Assembly (NCBI GenBank): GCA_009746045.1
Contig: RPFO01000149.1
Coordinates: 1-38,807, forward strand
Reading direction: 5' to 3'
Length of the DNA stretch: 38,807 nt
Source of the DNA: Mesostigma viride
Lineage: Eukaryota; Streptophyta; Mesostigmatophyceae; Mesostigmatales; Mesostigmataceae
Part shown: positions 8,580-19,158 of the stretch, in pieces
Layout of the letters: each line of letters starts with the position of its first letter
How positions within the stretch are numbered: position 1 is the stretch's first letter
Translations under genes and position numbers: made by a program
Notes under the pieces: generated by a model
Told to the model about the DNA's origin: nothing
Database searches by the model: none
Seen by the model: only the letters and a program-made list of their open reading frames with translations

Positions 8580-9725
8580 AGCCACATGGGCACAATGCAA
8601 AAGATGACTGGGTAGGTGGAATCTCAACACCCCCCTTAACCACATGCTCGTAGCATGCCGTCCAGTTGCTACCATAGTGCAACTGAAAATGAAGATGCCG
8701 TCCTCGTGAAATGCTTGAAGCTCCAACATGCGGTCATGAGCCGCACTACCGCCACTGATCCGTCCCCCCCGGCAACGCGAATGAGTGTCCTGCCATAGCA
8801 GCAACGCACTAGCTGCCCATCAATCCTGGATGGCTGATACCCAACCCTTAGTTGGAAAAAGTGCTCTAGATGCGACATTCCCCCCTCACTCAAAGCGGCT
8901 GCCCATGGACACAATAGGGCCACACAGTCCCACACATATGATACGGCAACACATGCCAACAAAGAAAGTCCCTATGAGCTAACCCAAACGGTATAGAGGT
9001 AGGGCAACGGCAACAATACGTGCTGTACACACACGGAGCAACATAACATACGCCATCTCACAAAATAAATGACACCAACATCACGTTTTACGCCAAATAA
9101 ACGGGGTGAGCAAACAAACATGGCAACAAATGCCGCACAAACAAGTTACAATACAACCTTCAACACAAGACACAGTGGCCATAACAGATAAACGAGCTTC
9201 ATAGCAAAGAAAACAGGACGTGCAAAACATTACCGCCACCACAAAGGCGAACACATAGTAACGATTACTTCGTCACGATTCACAAATCAGTGCCCGAGAG
9301 TAAACATAACGTCCGACATTACAGGCTATGCCGAAATGCACAGCCGAACTCGACACAAAGGACGTAAACACTTGCATACAAGCAATGCTCTCAGCACAAA
9401 ACAAAATAACACACGCGTCACAGGCACTCAACTCACGAAAACAAGTCGTAGACGACGATACAACGGCGCTTCACTACGCCGCAGACTAGTGCCACAAATA
9501 GCGTGCAAAAACTCTGGATATACACTCCAGGTACGTAGAAAACGTCTCGTGGGAACAATACCAAAATGCGTGGGCCATCGCCACTGAACGCATGGCAAAA
9601 TAAACACATAATTGCTGGAAGAACACAAAGAAAGAACCAGAACACGCACGCTTACGGCGCCTCACAATTTCCAGCAAACACGACACAAAAGTCGACATAC
9701 AAGTTCATTTCCCACAGACAAAACA
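8580..9725 (-). other. Non-coding 3' internal region, unit 2
   Basis: This is a near-perfect copy of 4869-6015. I noted about four differences, including a one-base deletion (cacatagtaacg versus cacataagtaacg) and a few substitutions. No enzyme domain is visible. Confidence 0.6.
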
Positions 9726-11390
9726 TTAGGGCAACCTTGAGGAGTGGGGTCTGTGCATCCTGGGCGACAATTTCCAAGGGTCGTTGCAGTTAGCGCAGTT
9801 GCAAATGCCATGGCCTGGCCGAACACCGTAAACTGACCGACGTGATACCTTGGCAGCATTTTGCACCTGAGTTGACCGTTGGTGCTTGACAGCACTGTGG
9901 CTGACAGGTCGCTGTCCACGTCGTTGTCGGCTCGCTCGAGGCCTCGCGCCAGCACCGGACTTGGCAGTCCAGGACTTGGAAAAATTTGGCAGCTTGGTCG
10001 ATTTCGCCCTCGCGTCACGAATTTGTTCCCCCTCAGTTAGGCTGGCAGCGTTCGAGCGCCGCGCCTTTGGTCTGGTCGCCGGACTTTGGTTACTAGCACC
10101 AGTGTCACCTGGTATGCTGGCGGCGACAACGCGCTCCGCCTGCACTGGGCTGTTCTGGACCGCAGTTTCTGGAAGTACTTCAGCGTCTGACACGGACTTC
10201 TCCATTGCGCTGGAAACTTCTCGAATTGGCGTGAACTTCCACTGGGCCGGCGCAGAGTATATAAAGCCACGCAGTGTGCGAGTAATGCCCAGTAGGCCGC
10301 CCCCGATCCCGCATACACGGGCAAGCATGGCCAGTATGACCGTTAGGCCCACGGCCAGCCACTCCGCCGCGTGTCCCGAGGCACGTGAGATGCTGCGCTC
10401 GCTGCTCGCCATTTTCTGCCCTTGACAGGCAGCGTCGTTCTTGAAGCTCGTCGCCGACGATTTCAGCTCTGGGATGGCGTCCATCGCTGCGTCCGCACCG
10501 TGCGCGGGCAAAAAGTAGGTGTTGTTCCTCGTCCCGATGCTGCAGTGCCTGCTGTCCAGCACAGCAACCCGCTGGGCGAGGTCGACCTTGTGGCCATCCT
10601 TGACGAGCTGGCCGACAGATAAAAGTCGGGTGCTCAGCTTTGGAACGAGCAGCGCGTTTTGGAGGTGCACGTCTGCCTCCTGGCCCGGCAGCTTCAGCTT
10701 GACAGTCCCGATGGCTGTCGCCTTCAGTTTGCCGCCTGAGCCGGCGATTTCCCTGTTGTGAGGGTGCAGGCACACGAAATCCGACGGGCATGGCGTCATG
10801 TGACAGCTCGCTGCAGAATCCAGCACCCAGCTGGTCGGTGCTTTCTTTTCATACTGCGTGAGTGCAGCAGCATCCGACGGCGATGGCGACTCGGCGATGG
10901 TGGCGAAGACGAAGCCGGACCGCTCCGCAGCCTCCTCGGTGATACGCGCCTCGCTGGCACCTGGTGAGTGCTCCTTTCTCGCTTGGTTCCGTCGCGTTGC
11001 CTTGTTCTTGCGTTCTTGCTTCAGCTCCGGATGCTTCTCCCAGCACTGGGTGTCCACGTGCCCGGCCTTCTTGCAGTAATTGCACCGCCTCTTTCCTCCA
11101 CTTTTCTTCGTAGTAGTGTGGAAAACCTGGCCGTTAGGGGAGCCCTCCTTCTTTGCTTGAGCAGAACGCCTTCCGTGCAGTAGCTCCTCCGCCTCCAGCA
11201 GCGCAGTCTTGACCTCCTTTAGCGAATCCTCCTCTCCAGTTAGGACCTTGACCAGGTCACAATAGGCCGATGCTAAGGCCTTCAACACAGCCTTGATTTC
11301 TTCCCATTTCCTCAGAGACCGCCCATCAAACGTTGTGATGGACTTGCTTGTTGCCCGGAATTGCTTGTAGCACGCTTCCTTGGTAGCCAT
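9726..11390 (-). CDS. Gag-protease protein with membrane-segment tail, unit 2
   Basis: This is the second copy of the 554-residue protein, starting at ATG 11390. It has the same zinc knuckle, DSAAS protease site, hydrophobic segment and CNCANC tail. It differs from unit 1 at two residues that I could see (NPSPATR to NQSPATR, and SVYSVRPG to SVYGVRPG). Both copies are uninterrupted. That fits either very recent duplication or selection on the ORF. Confidence 0.85.
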   Translation of the reverse strand: MATKEACYKQFRATSKSITTFDGRSLRKWEEIKAVLKALASAYCDLVKVLTGEEDSLKEVKTALLEAEELLHGRRSAQAKKEGSPNGQVFHTTTKKSGGKRRCNYCKKAGHVDTQCWEKHPELKQERKNKATRRNQARKEHSPGASEARITEEAAERSGFVFATIAESPSPSDAAALTQYEKKAPTSWVLDSAASCHMTPCPSDFVCLHPHNREIAGSGGKLKATAIGTVKLKLPGQEADVHLQNALLVPKLSTRLLSVGQLVKDGHKVDLAQRVAVLDSRHCSIGTRNNTYFLPAHGADAAMDAIPELKSSATSFKNDAACQGQKMASSERSISRASGHAAEWLAVGLTVILAMLARVCGIGGGLLGITRTLRGFIYSAPAQWKFTPIREVSSAMEKSVSDAEVLPETAVQNSPVQAERVVAASIPGDTGASNQSPATRPKARRSNAASLTEGEQIRDARAKSTKLPNFSKSWTAKSGAGARPRASRQRRGQRPVSHSAVKHQRSTQVQNAAKVSRRSVYGVRPGHGICNCANCNDPWKLSPRMHRPHSSRLP

Positions 11391-11461
11391 GGTGTCTTCA
11401 GTCGCCAATGGAACTGGATGTCTCTGGGTTCACAGTGGTCTTCTTGTTCCTCAGTAACAAA

Positions 11462-11473
11462 CCTCCGATACCA
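11462..11473 (-). other. Primer binding site, unit 2
   Basis: TGGTATCGGAGG on the minus strand abuts LTR 3, identical to the unit 1 site. Confidence 0.7.
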
Positions 11474-12281
11474 TGTTTGGATTGGGAGAGGAAACTAATG
11501 GGTTTTACACAATGCCTTGTGCTTGGCCTTGCTACCCACACACCTTGCAGGTGCTGAAAGAAAGAGAGGTTGAAGACAATTTACGTGGAAGAATAAATGG
11601 CTTTATTAGAATATAATAGTTGGAGAAGAGCTTGAATGGAGGTTGAATGGAGGTACCTGCCCTTAGGGGGCAGTTTCCTTTTATAACTTTTAGGCTAGGA
11701 AGGATGACATCAGCAATGACATCATCACAGAAGCTTGTAGAAACATCCTAGCATATTCCTAGCATATTCCCAGCATATTCTCAGTATATTCCAGGAATAT
11801 TCCTGGCATATTCTTAGAACATTCCTAGAACATTCTAGACATGATCCAATGAGCTGGCATAATAGCTAGATGCCAAGTGTCTACGTAATAATGTGCCACA
11901 TAACATGATTAATAAAGTGACACATCTCTTCTCCTTGGAGTGACAAGTGTCATGCAATGAGTCTACCCACTTGTCATCATGTAAGCGATAACATGTGTCA
12001 TCATGAGCTTCCAACACTTGTCAGCTCATGGGCCAAACACTTGTCCACTAGGCCATAGCACCACTTGTCAATCAAATACGTGATGCTACTAGGCTGACTC
12101 AGGTTACAAGTCATCCATGTCCAAGTATAGGACTATGGCACATGAATATTGATCAGCTCATTGAGCCCAATCCATCTAGCTTATCAACGCTATCGAATTC
12201 CCAGTCCATATGGAATAAATCCAACAAGAAATAAATCAGGCTGGGATACATTGTGGCCAGGTGGATATTATATCCCTAACA
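11474..12281 (-). repeat. LTR 3 of the composite element (808 bp)
   Basis: This is the rightmost copy and so the 5' LTR of the composite. It differs from LTR 1 by the 9-bp insertion and one substitution (gtaagcgat versus gtaagtgat). Its end CTAACA is followed directly by the right GACTG duplication. Confidence 0.92.
11677..11835 (-). promoter_or_regulatory. LTR 3 core promoter with heat-shock-element-like cluster
   Basis: TATAAAAGG (about 11685-11677) and GAAnnTTC palindromes (11795-11802, 11817-11824, 11828-11835) are conserved as in the other LTRs. This copy would drive unit 2. Confidence 0.5.
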
Positions 12282-12286
12282 GACTG
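12282..12286. repeat. Target site duplication GACTG, right copy
   Basis: This is the matching copy of 4039-4043. It lies within the last codons of element A gag. Confidence 0.92.
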
Positions 12287-13654
12287 GCCCCCTGCCCCAG
12301 CAGGCTTGGCCTTCCTGTCAGGGCACTCACGACGCCAGTGACCTTCCTTGCCACACACAAAGCATGCTCCACCCTTCTTTCCAGACCCAGCCCCACCCTT
12401 GCCAGGCTTCCCCTGGCCTCCCTGAGACTGCCCACCCTGCTTGCCCTGATTGCCTTGAGCTTGGCTCTTGCCTTGCCCTTGGCCACCCTTGCCCTGCTGA
12501 CTACCAGCTTGCTGGCTCCCAACCCCTCCTTGGGAACCTGCACCCTTGCTACCTTGAGCCCCTTGCCTCTGGCGCCTGAAGCGCTTACGCTTGTTAGGCC
12601 TTGCCCCACCACGGGCTGGGTACCCGGGGACATCACCTTGGGCCTGTGCAGCGGAGGTGGCATTGCTGCCGTGGGACTGAAGGGCTGTGCAGGCAGGGTC
12701 TGGCTTCCTGATACTAAGGATAACCAGCTCTAGAGCACGCAAGGACCCATCTGTCTGGTTCAGAAACATGCGGGCACTGTTCCTCCCATCCACACTCAAC
12801 CCCATTCGGTCCAGGAAATAGTCTGCCAAGGCTCTATCTGTGACCAGGAAGCCATACTTGGCCCCCTTGTCTCTGATACGGTTGAGCCTGGCCCACTCCT
12901 CTGCAACAGGGCCAATGATCTCGAACGTGTCATACTGGTGTTTATAGTAGTTTGTGAGGTTCAAAACCTTGTCTGAAAACTCCTCCCTCAGTCCATCCAG
13001 GAACTGTGCCCAGGTTAGCTTGTCCTTCACAGCCACCCTAGTCTTCTCACGCACACGTTCAGAGGAATCCCGGTTGCATGTTGAGGAATGAAAGACTTGC
13101 ACCAGATTCACGGTGGGATCCACAGAGAGCACCACCAGCTCCATGTCCTCAAGCCATTTATCTAGTGCTTCCTGCGCTAATGGTGGACAGAGAGGCTTTT
13201 GGCCATTCATGACGGACACGGCGCTCATGTGAGGCCTCGACCCCGGTAACGCCCTAACTGTCTCAGCCACAGGGGGCGTCACAGCAGCGACACCAGTCAC
13301 AGCGGGCGTCACAGTTACGACACCACTTGGGCCAGCAGGGTTGGGGGAGGGCACATCTACATGACGACGCTTACCATTATCGTCAGAGGACAAGTCCCTC
13401 TTACGTTTCTCCAGCGTTGGTTGTCCGCCAGCCACCAGCACCGCATCTGAAGGCCACTCCGCCCGCGCCCGCTTGGCCTCCTCCATCGCCTCCTCATGTT
13501 TGCGCTTGCCTCCCGGCCTCTTGCTCCCGTCACCGTTGCTAGCAGGGATCGCTTCCCCCGCCATGGGCTCCTTCTCCTTTCGCACCACCTGGCCCGTCTC
13601 CACAGGCCTCTCCTCCTCGCCTTTGTCGCCGTCGCCGGCCTTCCCACGAGGCAT
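12282..13654 (-). CDS. Element A Gag (interrupted at its 3' end by the composite insertion)
   Basis: The likely start is the ATG at 13654 (MPRGKAGDGD); an upstream in-frame start at 13684 is possible. The first 100 residues are highly charged, with nuclear-localisation-like KRKHEEAMEEAKRAR and KRKRDLSSDDNGKRRH. A capsid-like domain follows, with DKWLEDMELVVLSVD, LTWAQFLDGLREEF and VAEEWARLNRIRDKG. Next come a basic KRKRFRRQRQ patch, a Gly/Gln/Ser-rich linker, and one zinc knuckle CFVCGKEGHWRREC (CX2CX4HX4C). The LTR insertion cuts the frame shortly after the knuckle. No protease motif follows the knuckle. In the uninterrupted target, pol follows in the same phase. Confidence 0.85.
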
Positions 13655-13712
13655 TATATTATGTACAAAGCGACACTGCAACACGCAAGGGTATGCAAAA
13701 GAAGACAGGACT

Positions 13713-15012
13713 TCAAGCGTCGGGCAGCTCCTCTGCCTCGCGCTCTGCTTCAGCGGCGGCTTCTCTCTCCCGCTCCTCAGCAGTGACAGCCACCGGCGTC
13801 CTCACCCGAGGAATAGCTCGCACCTCCTCCTCAGAATAAGGTCCAAGAAGGCGACTGACGGGCCTCCCGTCTGTGGTTTGGTCAAACGGCACACTCCTCT
13901 CGTTAGGGCGCCTGCCCCACACCACGTTACGCACCCAGCGTCCTCCCCCACCTCGTCGCTCGTTGTATGCCCCAAGGCCGTAGGTGCTGTAATCGTGCAA
14001 CGGCTCCGGCGGGATGTGATAATCTGCACGTTGCCGCTCGGAGAACCCTGCTGCAGAACCGTCTCCCTCGTCCAACTGCTGGGACGAGCGTACAATAACA
14101 CCCGACGGGCGGTCAACGAACTCGTCGTGCACTGCCTGTGGGGACAGCTCCCGACCTGTGACGATTTCCACCGACGGACCGTATGCACCGGGGGCTCCAA
14201 CAACACGAGGGGTGTCTAATGTGGACCAGATGCCGGCAGGACGCGTGGTGATAAGCCACCGATCTGCGTGGCCTCGCGACTCTTGAAGCAAAATGTTAAC
14301 AAGGTGCTCACAGGTTTGAGCAACTACTTCTTGCGAGGACCAGGGGCTGTCCTGCTCACGCACCTGCGCGTCACGCACGAGATGTGAAGCGTTCGTCCCC
14401 TCACCGAGGGAACTCGTCGCGACCCAATGGTTGAATAACCGGGTGGCACCAAGGCTGATGGCGACTAACTGTCCCAACGCCTCTCGAGCAAGATCCAAAC
14501 CGTGCAGCGTAACGTGACCACCTTGATAGGCGATCTCAAGGCTGTAGATAAGCGCAGCAACCTCGTCCCTTAGCGCAATCAAGCGCTCCACCGTCACACG
14601 ACTCGTCTCCCCCGGAGAAGTCGTGGCCCGCACACGCATCACAACAGGGTCGTTGGCAGACGGCCCTTCCGAGTTGCCGAAAACAGCGACCCAGCCTCCC
14701 CGCGCCAAGCCCCTCGCCAAATGCGCAGCTTGCACAAACGTGGACGCGGTTTCTGGCTGGCTGTATGGATGCAGGGGTCCTTCTGCATGCCTCCTGCCGC
14801 GGCACTGCGGCTCCTTGGCTTGGCGATTGCGCAAGCGCCGGAATTTCTTCCGACATGAAATGCGCCGCGGAACCAATAGTACGAGTTAGACGAAAACCAG
14901 CCCAGAGCGTGTGAGCTCTTGGTCTTTCACGCAAAGCTTGAGCCAATTGCTGGAGACAGCAATCCTTAGCCCAAACACCAAGCCACACCTTGTTGGTCAC
15001 TTCCACGTTCAA
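13713..15012 (-). CDS. Pre-Gag ORF of element A (function unknown, frameshifted near its start)
   Basis: A 387-codon frame (13713-14876) ends just upstream of gag in a different phase. Its N-terminal part seems to continue in another frame up to about 15012, where VTNKVWLGVWAKD and HTLWAGFRLTRTIGSAAHF look protein-like. The start is therefore uncertain and one frameshift is likely. The protein has a helix-rich middle (VERLIALRDEVAALIYSLE) and ends in an acidic/basic coiled-coil-like stretch (EEREREAAAEAEREAEEL). I recognise no family. Elements B and C also have a large coding region upstream of their capsid domain, though I see no clear sequence similarity to this one. Confidence 0.5.
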
Positions 15013-15537
15013 GTGGGCAACCAGAGCGCGTGCTTCCGAGATAGCTTGGCCATCCCCATGACCAAGCTATATGCCTCTTTGTTGCTCCTTGTTCCCATCG
15101 GTGTGACGAGGCATGTTGCAGGCTTGCTAGCAAATCCTCAACGTCCACTGGCATCCTTGCAGAGCCAGGACGAACTGGATTTACCTAGCCACCTGCAACC
15201 TAGGAAGTACAGGACCTGTCACAAGCCTGCAAGACCTAGTATCCTTGCAGCCTTGTGCCAGTTCCAGTACCCCACCAGTCGCAGGCTGCTGTCCCTCCTG
15301 GTCTACGTGGACCACAGTCACGTGATAATCAGGCTAAGCCTGTGCAGGCACGGCCTGCCACGTGTCCTGTCCACTACCCCAGAAGGTTGCACCCTCGCTG
15401 ACCGCGGACGGCTAGGACTTCGGGACCTCATATCTTTCTTGTCCCTTGTCTGTTTCAGGCGGTCAGCACGGCGTTGGAAAGGTCTTTCCAAACTGCATCC
15501 ACTTAGCATATTGGTTGCCCAAAATGCTAACTTTTCT
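15013..15537. other. Upstream region of element A, no gene supported
   Basis: The 5' leader and LTR of element A would be expected here. No repeat of the left end of the window was found, so an LTR cannot be assigned. A plus-strand open frame (14911-15714) runs antisense to the A ORF and into the foldback arm. It shows no recognisable domain and is probably fortuitous. Confidence 0.3.
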
Positions 15538-15762
15538 CCCACTGTTCTGGGCAAGATGTGCCCCGGAGGTTTTTTTTTTCTATTTTTAGCTCATAGCCGG
15601 TGTATGGCTGGGGGTAGTGACCCCCAACAAGTGGTGGTATGCATGCCCAAACATCATGTTTATGGTCCCCAAACATCATTCAGTGGTTGTCAGTTGCAGT
15701 TCTGTAGTTATTAGGGGGGGTAAGTTTTGATATATTTCTATGGGACCCTCCCCTTAACTCTT
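15538..15762 (+). repeat. Left arm of inverted repeat
   Basis: It contains GTGCCCCGG, a poly-T run, TCATAGCCGGTGTATGGC and a stretch ending GGGACCCTCCCCTTAA. All are found in the right arm in reverse. Differences are confined to the T-run and the inner end. Confidence 0.8.
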
Positions 15763-16123
15763 GATGATCATGCTGCCTTTTAAAATTAAAAATGCCTTTT
15801 AAAAATGCCTTTTAACATTACTCAGGGTTACATTACTCAGTTGGGAGACTTTAAAAATTAGACTAAAAGAGACAATCATCATTGGTAGACATAAGGTGAC
15901 ACTACATTTATGCCAAGTGTGTAAACCAAACTGAATGTAATATCAATGAGACAACCAGCTGCGTAGGCCAGAAATCTGGAGATAATCATCGAGACTACAA
16001 TAAGATCAATTAAGAGACAACAATATATGTCTCACTTCATATAATTAATTACAACATAGTGAAAGCACAACGCGGGAGAATTCCCGCCCGGGAGAATATA
16101 AAATATTTATTTTTTAAGAAAAT

Positions 16124-16233
16124 GGGGGGGGGTTGACCCCCCCCCCCAAATAAGAAAAACTTGGGGGGGGGGGGCGGGGGCGGGGGTCAAGACCCCCACC
16201 CCACCCCACCCCCCGGAAACAGGGGGCGGGGGG
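16124..16233. repeat. G/C homopolymer tract with quadruplex potential
   Basis: Runs of 9 G, 11 C, 12 G, then C-GGGGG-C-GGGGG, followed by C-runs (CCCCC, CCCC, CCCC, CCCCCC) and further G-runs, are packed into about 110 bp. The plus strand 12G-5G-5G block could form a G-quadruplex. Adjacent G and C runs could instead pair as hairpins. The tract lies in the loop of the foldback element. Its exact lengths may be unreliable in the assembly. Confidence 0.7.
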
Positions 16234-16445
16234 TGGTATACACTAGCTCCGGGAGTGTCGCGGACAGCCATTTATGCATAATTATCTGGCGGAGCCTGGG
16301 CGGAGCCGATTTTCGGAAGAACCGCAGCGTTTCGATTAGTGGTGGATTTACGCCGAATGTGGTGGTGACACACTAATTTGGGGGAAATGTGGCGGTACGG
16401 CACTGTTTTTCAGCCCGTCCAAGATGCCACAATGGGCGGAGTTAA

Positions 16446-16670
16446 CGTTTTTAAGGGGAAGGTCCCATGGAAATGTATCAGAACTGAAGACCCCTTATAA
16501 CTACAGAAATGCAACTGACAACCACTGAATGATGTTTGGGGACCATAAACATGATGTTTGGGCATGCATACCACCACTTGTTGGGGGTCACTACCCCCAG
16601 CCATACACCGGCTATGAGCTAAAAATAGAAAAAAACGCTGTCCGGGGCACATCTTGCCCAGAACAGTGGG
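16446..16670 (-). repeat. Right arm of inverted repeat
   Basis: This is the reverse complement of the left arm, ending in CCCAGAACAGTGGG. Confidence 0.8.
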
Positions 16671-18683
16671 GGAACCAGTTGCATGAAGCACAAGCCATAT
16701 AAAAATGTCATGGGACATGGTTTCTACCTAATTGGATCAACAAAATCAGCACATCCCTATGAGTTATTAATTTTTGGGCCAAAAATACGCTTTTTTAGGC
16801 GTGGCGTCCCCATACACACTCATAACACATCAATTAGGCCTGAAAAGCACAAGTCAAATTTTGTCATGACCATAGAAGGCACTGTCAAAGTTTGGTGGCA
16901 TTCTGAGCTCAGCTGTAGCAGTTATTAATTTTGGCAGTTGGCCACCTGTGTGCTGGACGCTAAGGAAGGCATTAGTGAGTATTAAGGCACACTAACACTT
17001 CCTATGCCATCCAAAAGGCTCCTGACCATGCCCAATTCGACCACAATGTACAAGGAGGTGGCTGGGCACGTCATGTGCCCTTGCCTTACCTCGACACGGG
17101 CAACCTGTTGCGTGTGTGCACAACAATGAGGCAGGTAGCTCTACATGCCTAGCCAACACTTCTAAAGCATATTCCAGGTTTATGGTGTGGGCAACATCCC
17201 AAAACCAAGCTCAAACACACCCTAGAAAGCCATATCCACTAATCGCCCAACAAGGGTAACAACAGACAGTCCACAGAGAAAGCAGAATTATCATACATGC
17301 TGCTTGCCAAGGCTTCTTACCATGGTTACCTTGCCTTGCTAGCATATGAATCAGGGCTCTCCCATTTTAGTGTGAGAAAGGCCAACAAGACAACGATAAC
17401 CCCTACCTACGTGCAGTTCCACCCATGCAGTATGCCCCTCAGAAAAACCACTGCCACCTTTCTTTCCAGCGCAATTGTTTGCCAAGAAACAAACTCAAGC
17501 TTGTGTCTGAGCCTCTAACCACAAATCCACAATGAAGCCTCTGCTAAGAAAGGCCGCGTCAATATTCACACAAAACTGAGTGCTGTTAGCAATCTCCTTC
17601 CAAGAAACCACTCAGCAAATCCCTGACAACTTGACGATATGCCACGGTCACGCTTTGACACGTCCCAGCCATGCAACGTACATAAAAACCACTGAAAGGT
17701 GCCAGGAATCTGGCCATGCGCAGCACGGAATTGCATTATACCTGGCGCTAACTGCACGGAAAGAAGCCGAAATCTTGCGTTGATAACCCATAAAGGAAGC
17801 GAAACATTCATAGGGTCACGTTGATCACACGATCGTACCATTACCGGAATTGTCCTTCGCCCAGCGGCGCAAGAAAGAACAACCTTCCATGGAATAATAA
17901 GACGCGCATCCCGCGAGCCTGGAGAGTGTCTTACCAATCATGACGGAAATCTTGCCGAAACCCAGCAAATTTTTTAAAGCTTTACCAATAACAATTTAAA
18001 CGCATCCTTGACGCTAGGTAAAGCCCATAAAACCTGACAATCACCGCAGCCAGCGTGCATTCTAATTTATTCCTCTCGACGAAAACATCAGATTGGACCC
18101 CCGTGGCGATGGTCATCAATAAAATCATCGACACTGCAAAAAACACGAACTCCGCTACGAAGTAGTATCATTTACTCATCGTCTTTAAGATTCGCTCAGT
18201 TTCTCTGCATTCCGCGAGCTATCTTTTTCTACTCTGCCTGAAAGCACGTCGCCATGGCCAGCTCCGGTAGGGGTGCGCGCCCCGTGCACCACTTTTTCAC
18301 GGTACGGACGGGTACCGCGAATTTTTCGGCGCCAAAATATTCGCGCCGGGACCGTCCCCTTCAACGCAATGTATAAGGATATGGTTGCAATGCAGCAGTT
18401 GTGTGAATGTGGTTGGATGTGAGCTTTGTTAAAATTGGATAGTGTTACAGCGCTCAGACACTTGAGGCTTAGGCACGAGTTTGCCAAGTCAAGGCAACAC
18501 ACGTGAGGCGGGCTCGCAAGAGATGTTACCAGTTGGCACTGGCCTATTCTTTATATACTTGTTCACTGTGCTTTGCTAGGCCTGAGCAGCTTCGTAGGGC
18601 CTGCTCAGTATTAACACCCCCGGTACAGTATTAACAACCTGTACAGCGTCCAGATCCTATACAGTAGGTCTGCCATACAGGCA
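16671..18683. other. Intergenic DNA, no gene recognised
   Basis: Two kilobases have only short scattered frames (up to about 123 codons, minus 17566-17937) and no family motif. There is no tRNA, rRNA or clear repeat. A GC-rich patch lies at 18280-18360, and a short hairpin CTGAGCAG...CTGCTCAG near 18582-18610. This is probably unique or heavily decayed DNA flanking element B. Confidence 0.4.
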
Positions 18684-18689
18684 CAGTGA
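18684..18689. repeat. Target site duplication CAGTGA of element B, left copy
   Basis: CAGTGA directly precedes the left LTR and recurs directly after the right LTR at 29954-29959. This fixes the boundaries of element B. Confidence 0.85.
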
Positions 18690-19158
18690 GTTGGATGGAG
18701 ACTAGGGACGACGAACAACTGCTGAAGCTGAGAGCGAATGATGATTGTATTATCAATAATACAATGAGAGAGCAATGAGAGAGCAATGGAAGCTGAGGGC
18801 TCAGAATGGAACGTCTGGGCAAACTCGGGGTGCTGCGGCACTCCCCAGTGCTACGCCTATATGCCTATGGCGGTGCTACCTGCAGCACCTCACCAGTGGA
18901 CAACTGTACACTGCAATGCCATGCGACCACGTCACTAGCATCACCTACACTCGGCCCGTCCAGAACCGGATAACCCGGGTCTGGCGGGTCGAGCTAGAGT
19001 CTAGGCACAGTCTGGCACTAACCGCACATCGGTCCACATGACACCTCAGTACCGTACACCCTGCCGTACTGTACTGAGGTGTCCCGCTCAGCCGCGGTAG
19101 GCAATACGCGGCGCGCAGGCCGGAAATCCGTGTGTCAGCCTAAGCATCTCATCTAACT
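18690..19158 (-). repeat. 3' LTR of element B (469 bp)
   Basis: It is identical to the 5' LTR (29490-29953) except for five single-base indels, each an extra base here; I see no substitutions. On the sense strand it begins AGTTAGATGAG and ends CATCCAAC. A TGACGTGG motif and a CATATAGG TATA-like motif lie in the middle. Confidence 0.9.
19040..19083. other. 13-bp-stem hairpin in the B LTR
   Basis: GACACCTCAGTAC and GTACTGAGGTGTC are exact reverse complements separated by 18 bases, which themselves contain a GTAC/GTAC pair. It is conserved in the 5' LTR (29835-29878) and, with one mismatch, in the C LTR (32839-32882). Confidence 0.75.

Larger units (their letters stand above)
4044..12281 (-). 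mobile_element. Composite TR-GAG retrotransposon: LTR-int-LTR-int-LTR
   Basis: Three near-identical LTRs (817, 808 and 808 bp) enclose two near-identical internal regions. The repeat periods are 3720 and 3710 bp. Each LTR, read on the plus strand, begins TGTTTGG and ends CTAACA, giving canonical TG...CA ends with a TGTT/AACA inverted repeat. A perfect GACTG duplication flanks the whole block. The internal units carry only a Gag-protease ORF, with no integrase, RT or RNase H, so mobility must depend on enzymes supplied by other elements. The copies differ by only a handful of bases, which implies recent origin. The block sits between gag and pol of element A in the same orientation. Confidence 0.93.
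15538..16670. mobile_element. Foldback-type element with long inverted arms
   Basis: Sequence 15538 to about 15762 reappears as reverse complement at about 16446-16670. Arms are about 225 bp with some 90% identity by eye. Outer ends read CCCACTGTTCTGGG and its complement. The arms enclose a loop of roughly 690 bp with no coding frame. I could not find a convincing target duplication, so the superfamily is open. It could be a foldback/MITE DNA transposon or a simple inverted duplication. Confidence 0.7.

Noticed and set aside
14911-15714. 267-codon plus-strand frame
   Set aside because: No domain is recognisable; it runs antisense to element A coding sequence and into the foldback arm, so it is probably fortuitous.
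15538-16670. hAT or CACTA assignment of the foldback element from its CACTG-like ends
   Set aside because: No 8-bp or 3-bp target duplication could be found beside the termini.
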